From NCBI GenBank assembly GCA_017452565.1, contig JAFTMF010000194.1, forward strand, positions 1 through 16,469: a stretch of 16,469 nucleotides of DNA, given 5' to 3'. The position numbers and the translations under genes were made by a program. Of the stretch, positions 7,061 to 13,400 are shown in pieces; position 1 is the stretch's first letter; each line of letters starts with the position of its first letter. This DNA comes from Clostridia bacterium (lineage in GTDB: Bacteria > Bacillota > Clostridia > Oscillospirales > CAG-272). Under the pieces are notes generated by a model. The model saw nothing but the letters and a program-made list of their open reading frames with translations, was not told the DNA's origin and did not search any database.

Positions 7061-8395
7061 ATGAAACTACTTCGCAAATCCCTGGCTCTGGGGATGGCGC
7101 TATGGATGTCGGCAGCCTCGCTCATCGCCTGTCAGCCTAAGGAGCAGGAGCCTGCGCCTCTGCCTCCCTTGGATTTGATCTCCCCCGAGACCCTCTACGA
7201 AAAACTGCTTCGGGATGAGCGCTATCAGATCTACGTGCTCTACGATGCCGTTTCCGCCGAAGGGGTAAGCCGCAGTGTGGATTATCGGATCTTCAAGGAT
7301 GGCGAAGCGCTCAAGCTCTACTACGCAGAGGACGACGAAAAGGAAGGGCGCTACAAGGATCTCACCTACTGCGATTTGACCAATGGAAGGCTGATCTATC
7401 GGGACGCTTTATACGAATGGGTGTGGGATCGTCCGGACGAGGGCGAAAAGCAGGATGATTTGGAAGACTATCTCATAGACGCTCTTCCGCTGGATCCCGA
7501 ATTTATGATGGAGGATCGCAATTTTGTGGATCTTGCCAAGGGCGAGACGGTCTACAAGATTGATAAGGAAGCCTTTTGGGAGTTTATGGAGGAGGAGAAC
7601 ACCGACCTCCCAGTTACCCTCACCGTGCAGGTGGACGGGCAAAGCTATCTCATCAAGACCGCCTATGAGCTGTCCGACCGATCCACGGTGGATTGCACCG
7701 TGCGGGTGAAGTTTGAGGAGAAGAAGTTCGAGATTCCCAAATCCAACGTTTCCACCGAATATCCCACCTGGAGCTCGTTGCCCAAATCCATTTGCTATCA
7801 GGATGATAAGATGGAACTGCTCCTTCGAAACAAGGTCAGCGTCACGAATAAGGGTTTGATTCTGACCGACAGTATTCGCAGTGACGGCATTCAAACCTTT
7901 GCGGGCGAAGGCCCCGAGTGTCTGTTTGACGGCGTGGATACTGCTACCGAATGGTATTATGACAAGGATGGCAAGCTGAAGCCGGGAGCAGATCCGGGGA
8001 AGCATACCGGTGGCGGTCCCGGCAAGTGCTGTGGAGAGGCAAAGGATAAGCTTGCGTACTTCTTCTTCTCCACCCAAGAGGCGGTGACCGTGCAGGCTTA
8101 TCTTCTCACCAACGCCAATGATAACCAAGATTTCCAATTTCGCACCCCCATTTACTGGATCCTGCTTGGTTCCAACGATGAAGCTGCCGCAGATTGTACC
8201 GACTTTTATGAGGCGGATTGGGTGACCTTGGATGCGGTCTACGAGGACGAGATGTACTCCACCGACAATTTTGAGCAGTTCGGCTTTGCCGTGGACGAGC
8301 ATCGGCAGGGCGCTTACCGCCACTATTGCTTCATCGCAGTGTCGGGGTACCCTCAGATTCAGATCGGTGAACTGGAGCTGTATATCGCCGAATAA
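7061..8395 (+). CDS. Lipoprotein 1: N-terminal unknown domain plus C-terminal discoidin-like domain
   Basis: This is a 444-residue predicted lipoprotein. It has a basic, hydrophobic signal sequence and lipobox LIAC (21-24), so Cys24 should be lipidated and the mature protein exposed outside the membrane. Residues 40-220 form a beta-rich acidic domain (YQIYVLYDAVSAEG, DYRIFKDGEALKLYYAEDDE) that I cannot assign; a LolA-like fold is one possibility. Residues about 260-444 are an F5/8C (discoidin)-like domain with CLFDGVDTATEW, FFSTQEAVTVQAYLLT, PIYWILLGSND and the closing IGELELYIAE. The same landmarks occur in lipoproteins 2 and 3. Unlike them it has a Gly/Lys/Cys-rich insertion, HTGGGPGKCCGEAKD (315-329). 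The start ATG at 7061 follows AAAGGAG at 7 bases. Sugar or surface binding is inferred from the fold family; no catalytic motif is visible. Confidence 0.85.
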   Translation: MKLLRKSLALGMALWMSAASLIACQPKEQEPAPLPPLDLISPETLYEKLLRDERYQIYVLYDAVSAEGVSRSVDYRIFKDGEALKLYYAEDDEKEGRYKDLTYCDLTNGRLIYRDALYEWVWDRPDEGEKQDDLEDYLIDALPLDPEFMMEDRNFVDLAKGETVYKIDKEAFWEFMEEENTDLPVTLTVQVDGQSYLIKTAYELSDRSTVDCTVRVKFEEKKFEIPKSNVSTEYPTWSSLPKSICYQDDKMELLLRNKVSVTNKGLILTDSIRSDGIQTFAGEGPECLFDGVDTATEWYYDKDGKLKPGADPGKHTGGGPGKCCGEAKDKLAYFFFSTQEAVTVQAYLLTNANDNQDFQFRTPIYWILLGSNDEAAADCTDFYEADWVTLDAVYEDEMYSTDNFEQFGFAVDEHRQGAYRHYCFIAVSGYPQIQIGELELYIAE

Positions 8396-8399
8396 ACGA

Positions 8400-8425
8400 A
8401 AAAACGACACCTAAGGGTCGGTTTT
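8400..8425 (+). terminator. Terminator of lipoprotein 1 (array hairpin, copy 2, two mismatches)
   Basis: AAAAACGACAC (8400-8410) pairs with GGGTCGGTTTT (8415-8425) around CTAA, with two mismatches compared with the perfect copy at 6923. It starts five bases after the stop codon. The right arm is intact and the left arm has drifted. Confidence 0.75.
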
Positions 8426-8472
8426 CTGCCCCGTGGCGGATGGCGCGGGAGTTGTAATCGCTTGCGATTATG

Positions 8473-8511
8473 AAAAAACAAGAATACTTTCTGAAAGTAT
8501 TCTTGTTTTTT
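8473..8511 (+). other. Perfect 18-bp hairpin ahead of the lipoprotein 2 promoter
   Basis: An 18-base left arm (8473-8490, starting AAAAAACAAGAA) pairs perfectly with 8494-8511 around a three-base CTG loop and ends in a run of seven T. It could be a second terminator insulating the promoter at 8524. A smaller palindrome, TAATCGC-TT-GCGATTA (8455-8470), sits just before it. Confidence 0.85.
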
Positions 8512-8523
8512 TGTTGGAAGTGG

Positions 8524-8552
8524 TTGACAAAACGATGATGGTGTGCTATAAT
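8524..8552 (+). promoter_or_regulatory. Consensus sigma-A promoter of lipoprotein 2
   Basis: Perfect TTGACA (8524-8529), 17-base spacer, perfect TATAAT (8547-8552). TTGTTGGAA at 8511-8519 abuts the hairpin. The box spacing and flanks are the same as for lipoproteins 1 and 3. Confidence 0.92.
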
Positions 8553-8588
8553 GCAAGTGAAAGAATCCCGAAAGGAGTGTTTACACAG

Positions 8589-9371
8589 ATGAAACTGACC
8601 AAGCTACTTGCATTGCTACTTGTCTCCACAACTCTTACCGCCTGTAACGTAGGGAAACAGATTTCCGACGAATCCGGCGCAGAGAAACAGACAACGTTGT
8701 CGGAGAAGATCACCTCACCTTCCGACGTTACTACGACTGCAGGTACGACCTCCCCCAAGGATTTGCTTAGCCGGTGTCCTTGCGGAGCACTTCTGGAGCA
8801 CGTAATGGGTGATAATTTAGTAAAGCTATTGCAGGGCAAAACCAACCTCAACCAATCGGGAAAGATCAATCGGGATAGCCTTCACGTAAAAGGAGAATGC
8901 CTGATCTCAAACGAAGGGGTTGCAAACCTCTTCGACGGTACCGATGCGCAGTGGACCTGCGAACGGAAGGGTAAGGTTGAATATGAAGGTGACGATGGGT
9001 TTATTTGGGTATTATTTTCCACTACCGAGGCGGTGACGGTGAATAGTTACGTATTGACGGCAGGACAGGATATTCTTTATCAATCCACCAATCAATACAA
9101 CGAAGAAACCCTCTTCGATGCCAACCCGGTGGAATGGCTTCTGTACGGTACCAACGATCCTGCGGTATTTTCTGCAGAGAAGCCTACCCGAGCAGATTGG
9201 GCGTTAGTAGACTATGTTTATGATGGTGAGATGCATCGAGAAGACGGAGTCTCTTACGGATATATCGTAGACGAAGAAAACCAATTGCCATATCAGTATT
9301 ATATGCTGGTATTTTGCTACACCAGCGGAACGAGGCTCTATCTCTCCGAGCTGGAGCTGTATGCGGACTAA
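8589..9371 (+). CDS. Lipoprotein 2: compact discoidin-like surface protein
   Basis: This is a 260-residue predicted lipoprotein. MKLTKLLALLLVSTTLTAC carries a lipobox LTAC, so Cys19 is the lipidation site. A Thr/Ser-rich linker (about 25-60) would hold the folded domain away from the membrane. Residues about 75-260 form a discoidin-like domain: LLQGKTNLNQSGKI, NLFDGTDAQWTCERK, FSTTEAVTVNSYVLT, PVEWLLYGTNDPA and LYLSELELYAD. It is a close paralogue of lipoprotein 3 and matches the C-terminal half of lipoprotein 1. CPC occurs at 63-65 before the domain. The ATG at 8589 has AAAGGAG at an 11-base spacing, and the same arrangement is preserved in lipoprotein 3. A surface ligand-binding role is inferred; the ligand is unknown and no catalytic site is visible. 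Confidence 0.85.
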   Translation: MKLTKLLALLLVSTTLTACNVGKQISDESGAEKQTTLSEKITSPSDVTTTAGTTSPKDLLSRCPCGALLEHVMGDNLVKLLQGKTNLNQSGKINRDSLHVKGECLISNEGVANLFDGTDAQWTCERKGKVEYEGDDGFIWVLFSTTEAVTVNSYVLTAGQDILYQSTNQYNEETLFDANPVEWLLYGTNDPAVFSAEKPTRADWALVDYVYDGEMHREDGVSYGYIVDEENQLPYQYYMLVFCYTSGTRLYLSELELYAD

Positions 9372-9378
9372 CCAATCC

Positions 9379-9404
9379 AAAACCGACCCACAAGGGTCGG
9401 TTTT
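9379..9404 (+). terminator. Terminator of lipoprotein 2 (array hairpin, copy 3)
   Basis: AAAACCGACCC (9379-9389) pairs perfectly with GGGTCGGTTTT (9394-9404) around ACAA, seven bases after the stop codon. The stem is identical to the copy at 6923. Confidence 0.88.
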
Positions 9405-9451
9405 CTGCTACGTGGCGGATGGCGCGGGAGTTGTAATCGTTTGCGAATATG

Positions 9452-9490
9452 AAAAAACAAGAATACTTTCTGAAAGTATTCTTGTTTTTT
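9452..9490 (+). other. Perfect 18-bp hairpin ahead of the lipoprotein 3 promoter
   Basis: Identical in stem to the hairpin at 8473-8511: arms 9452-9469 and 9473-9490 around a CTG loop, with one fewer T in the terminal run. The small palindrome beside it has decayed here (TAATCGT-TT-GCGAATA), while the long stem has no change. Confidence 0.85.
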
Positions 9491-9501
9491 GTTGGAAGTA
9501 G

Positions 9502-9530
9502 TTGACAAAACGATGATGGTGTGCTATAAT
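9502..9530 (+). promoter_or_regulatory. Consensus sigma-A promoter of lipoprotein 3
   Basis: Perfect TTGACA (9502-9507), 17-base spacer, perfect TATAAT (9525-9530), preceded by TTGTTGGAA (9489-9497). Confidence 0.92.
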
Positions 9531-9566
9531 GCAAGTGAAAGAATCCCGAAAGGAGTGTTTACACAG

Positions 9567-10319
9567 ATGAAACTAACCAAGCTGCTTGCATTGCTACTTG
9601 CCTCCACAACTCTTACCGCCTGTAATTTCGGACAGCCGATTCTTGATGAGCCCGGCGAGGATGCACAGCCTCCCAAAACGTCGGTACAGACTACCGCGAC
9701 GGCTCAAACCACGTCCGTTGCGCTGACCGGGATTGATTGTGGTGACTCGGGCTATCCGTTCCCCGGCGTGACCGGTGAGCAGTTGGACACGTTGTTGCAA
9801 GGTAAAAACAATCTCACCAAGGCAGGAAAAATCCAACCGGGTAGCGTCCGTGTGGAATGCGATCACCTGATCGCAAACGAAGGGGTTGAAAACCTCTTCG
9901 ACGGCACCGATGCGCAGTGGATCTGTGAGCGGAAGAAAGATGTGTTAGATACCGATTCGGGATATGATATCTGGGTAGTATTTTCCGCAACCGAGGCGGT
10001 AACGGTGAATAGTTACGTGTTGACCACCGGCTATCCCTCGGAGGATCAGCCGAATCTGATCGTATACTACCCGGTGGAATGGACGCTGTACGGCACCAAC
10101 GATCCTGCACAGTTTACCGCCGAGTCGATTTACGAGGATGGATGGGTGATGCTGGACTACATTTATGACGGCGGCGTAATCCAAACAGAGGGGATTCCCA
10201 ACGGTTATCAAGTGGACGCAAACCGTCAAGGGGCTTATCAGTATTATGCGATCAAGTTTGGCTACCTTTTCGGCACTCGCCTCCATCTCTCCGAGCTGGA
10301 GCTGTATACAGCCGAATAA
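9567..10319 (+). CDS. Lipoprotein 3: compact discoidin-like surface protein
   Basis: This is a 250-residue paralogue of lipoprotein 2. The signal peptide differs from that of lipoprotein 2 by one residue (Val12 to Ala) and ends at lipobox LTAC, Cys19. A Thr/Ala/Ser-rich linker (about 25-52) leads to a discoidin-like domain with LLQGKNNLTKAGKI, NLFDGTDAQWICERK, FSATEAVTVNSYVLT, PVEWTLYGTNDPA and LHLSELELYTAE. The linker and several loops differ strongly from lipoprotein 2: the CPCG segment is replaced by IDCGDSGYPFPG, and the loop after YVLT is different. Near its C-terminus the stretch VDANRQGAY is closer to lipoprotein 1 (VDEHRQGAY) than to lipoprotein 2. The start at 9567 has the same AAAGGAG spacing as lipoprotein 2. 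The unit ends at its own terminator. Function is unknown; surface binding is inferred. Confidence 0.85.
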   Translation: MKLTKLLALLLASTTLTACNFGQPILDEPGEDAQPPKTSVQTTATAQTTSVALTGIDCGDSGYPFPGVTGEQLDTLLQGKNNLTKAGKIQPGSVRVECDHLIANEGVENLFDGTDAQWICERKKDVLDTDSGYDIWVVFSATEAVTVNSYVLTTGYPSEDQPNLIVYYPVEWTLYGTNDPAQFTAESIYEDGWVMLDYIYDGGVIQTEGIPNGYQVDANRQGAYQYYAIKFGYLFGTRLHLSELELYTAE

Positions 10320-10334
10320 AATATAGGAGCACTC

Positions 10335-10370
10335 TGCCACCGAAGGAAATCTTCGGTGGCAAAATTTTTT
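10335..10370 (+). terminator. Terminator of lipoprotein 3, end of the array
   Basis: TGCCACCGAAG (10335-10345) pairs perfectly with CTTCGGTGGCA (10351-10361) around GAAAT, followed by six T at 10365-10370. It is unrelated in sequence to the array hairpins, which marks the right boundary of the tandem units. Confidence 0.92.
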
Positions 10371-10407
10371 GCTTGGTGTATTCGTTGTAAAATTGTACAA
10401 AAAAGAC

Positions 10408-10436
10408 TTGCTATTTTTAGCGATTTATGATATACT
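10408..10436 (+). promoter_or_regulatory. Promoter of the rhamnosidase gene
   Basis: TTGCTA (10408-10413), 17-base spacer and TATACT (10431-10436), with an A/T-rich stretch upstream. It differs from the lipoprotein promoters, so the enzyme is probably expressed independently of the array. Confidence 0.7.
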
Positions 10437-10497
10437 GACCATATTGTGATGGCATTTCTGTTAAAATCCATCTATATCACAAACAGGAAGGTACTGT

Positions 10498-13400
10498 ATG
10501 AAACGCAAGTGGACAGATAAACTGCAATCATTCATTGCACTGACCGTACTGACGGGACTATTGCTCCCATCTGCCGCAGTATTTGCCGCAGAAAAGCAGC
10601 CCACCCTACCCAATAACGCTTCGGCAATTGTAGCGAGAGGAGAAGATGCCTTTATGAAAAGCAGCTATGAGTTTTCGGCCAACTGGATCTGGAATCCCAC
10701 CGACAACAATCAGGGCAATCGCTGGATGATCTTCCGCAAGGACGTGGAGCTTTCCGAAGTGCCCGAAAGAGTCACCGCCAAGATTGCGGCGGATACCAAA
10801 TACTGGCTGTATATCAACGGCGAGATGGCGGTGTACGAGGGTCAGCTCAAGCGAGGCGCCGCGCTTTTGAAGAAGGATATCTATACCAAAGACAATCCCG
10901 CCCAGCCCAATCTGAACCGGATGCTCAGCGAGGTTGCCACCTATTACGATGAGGTGGATCTGACTCCCTATCTGAAGAAGGGCAAGAACACCATTGTTGC
11001 GCTGGTGTGGTATTTCGGCAACGAAGGCCACTCCCACGTAGGCAGCGGAAAGGGCGGCTTCCTCTTCGAGTCCCAAATGGGCGACGAGCTGGTGATTTCC
11101 GACTCCGGCTGGAAAACCAGCCGTCATATGGGCTATCAGCCTTCCTCCCCCATCGGCGGCTATGCGCAGGAGTATCACATCATCTACGATGCCCGCAAAG
11201 GCTTTGACGATTTCGCAAGCCCCGACTACGACGTCTCCGGTTGGCAGAACGCCTGTGAGATCGGCAAAGCGGGGGATAAGCCTTGGAACGAGCTGTGGCC
11301 GAGATCTATACCCCAGTGGAAGGTGTGGGATCTTGCCAACTATAGCCCCGACGATACTGACTTTGTTACCAAGCTCAGCGCTACCAAATATCGGCTGAAA
11401 CTGCCTTCCAATATCCAGTTCACCCCCTTTGTCAAGGTAAAAGCCCCGGCCGGTAAGGTCATCAAGATGAGCTCTCCCAACTCAGGCACCACCTCGGTGA
11501 CCTATACCACCAAGGGCGGGGCTGACGGCGAGAGCGTGGTGCAGTCCTTCGAATCGCTGACTTGGATCAACTGGTGGTTCGTGGAGTTCGAAATCCCCGC
11601 AGGCGTGGAGGTTTTGGAGCTTGGCTACCGTCAGAGCGGCTACAACACCGAGTTTGACGGCTCGTTTGTCAGCGACGACGAATTTTTCAACACACTGTGG
11701 ATCAAGGCAAGAGACACCGCCTACGTCAACATCCGTGACACCTTTATGGACTGTCCCGACCGTGAGCGTGCTCCTTGGCTGGGCGATGCGGTGAACGAGA
11801 TGCAAATCGCCTATTATTCTATGTCTCCCACGGTGTACGATGCGGTGCGCAAGGATATCGCTACCCGTATCAACTGGCAGAACACCGACGGCATCATCCC
11901 CTCCACCGCTCCCGCTACCTTCCGCTACAACGAGTACGCCGAGCTGACCGGGCAATCACTGGCAGGCGTGATGTCTTGGTTTGAATATTACCTTTGGTCG
12001 GGGGATATCGAGACGCTGAGAGCCGCTTATCCCGCTCTGCAGGCCTATATGGCGACCTTCGATCTGGATATGCAGAACTACACCGATCCCTTCATCCGTG
12101 GTAACGGTACCAACACTATGCACCTGAACTGGATTGACTGGGGCCCCAATATGGACCAGCATCTGGCGCTGAACATTTGGGCGTACATTGGTGTAGACAC
12201 CCTCTGCAAGTTCGCAGAAGCGCTGGGAGATGCCGAAAATCTGGCAAATTATACGGCGCTGAGAGAATCTATGAAGTCCAAATTCGACGCTATGTTCTGG
12301 AACGGCAAGGAATACCGCTCCGCAACCTACACCGGCGCACCCGACGACCGTGGACAGGCGCTGGCGGTTTACGCAGGACTGGCAACCCCCGATAAATACC
12401 CCATTATCCGTGATCTGCTGATGAAACATCAGTACGCCAGCCCCTATATGGTGAAATACTCCATCGAAGCACTGTATCTGATGGGCTATACTGCCGAGGC
12501 GGAGCAGCGGATGAAGGAAAGCTACAAAAACGACGTTCCGCTTGCCGATCCCACCTTCTCGGAAAGCTGGGGAGGCGGAGGCAGTAAGAACCACGGCTGG
12601 TCGGGCGGCGGTCTGATCGTGCTGTCGGGCTATGCGGCAGGCGTGCGTCCGCTGGAAGCAGGCTTTGCCAAGTACACCGTAATCCCGCAGATGGCGTCTA
12701 TCAAGAATATCGCCGCTACCATCCCCACGGGCAAGGGCAATATCAACGTCAATGCTAACAAAGGTGACGGTCGCTTTGATCTGACCGTGAACGTTCTTGC
12801 AGGCAGTACCGCACTCATCGGCATCCCCCGACTGGAGGGTGCTACCAAGGTAGTCTGCCGCGGCAAGACCGTTTGGCAAAACGGCTACGCGATAGATGCG
12901 GTGAAGGGGCTGACCTACTCCCACACTGACGAAAACTTCATCTACTTTGAGGCTGCCGAGGGCGATTGGTCGCTCTCCGCACTCCCTGCCGACGTCTCGG
13001 ATAAGGGAAGCTACACTCTTGAAATCCCCGCCATCCCCGGCGGCAGCATTACCGTGAACGGTGAGACGGTCACGCTCCCTTATGCAGGCAAGTTTGATGC
13101 AGGCAGCCAGATTACCGTCAAGGCAATCGCCGACGAGGGCTATCTCTTCGACATCTTCGCAGGCTCCATCGGCTCCAGAGAGAAGGAGATCACCCTCACT
13201 ATTGACAGCGATCTCTTCCTCACCGCAGAATTCGAAAAGAATGTTGCCATCGACGGTGTCTTCCTCACCGTTGGCGGCTTCACCCACGGCGGCAGACTGG
13301 AGGTAGGTGGCAAAGCCGCTCCCGGTGCCTACCGTCAGCTGTGGGAGAAGGGAAGCACCGTCACCGTGAAGGCGATAGCAGAGGAAGAATACCGATTCGT

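Larger units (their letters stand above)
8413..8647 (+). repeat. Direct repeat, copy A (terminator arm to lipobox codon)
   Basis: This segment is nearly identical to 9392-9625. From GTGGCGGATGG onward I count about six substitutions and one T-run length difference over roughly 215 bases. It includes the hairpin region, promoter, ribosome binding site and the entire signal-peptide coding sequence, and identity stops right after the lipobox TGT codon. Confidence 0.93.
9392..9625 (+). repeat. Direct repeat, copy B (terminator arm to lipobox codon)
   Basis: Second copy of the 8413-8647 segment, offset by 978-979 bases. Homologous recombination between the two copies would delete or duplicate exactly one complete unit (mature domain plus regulatory block) and leave an intact gene. 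Confidence 0.93.

Noticed and set aside
7409..8410. 333-codon minus-strand frame opposite lipoprotein 1
   Set aside because: Antisense shadow; the plus-strand gene has promoter, ribosome binding site and lipobox.
8413..9625. Insertion sequence or integron-like cassette
   Set aside because: No transposase or integrase, no flanking target duplication and no attC-like site; the repeats are explained by tandem gene duplication.
10320..10497. Riboswitch or RNA leader before the rhamnosidase gene
   Set aside because: The space is filled by a terminator and a promoter with a leader of about 55 bases; no conserved RNA motif was seen.
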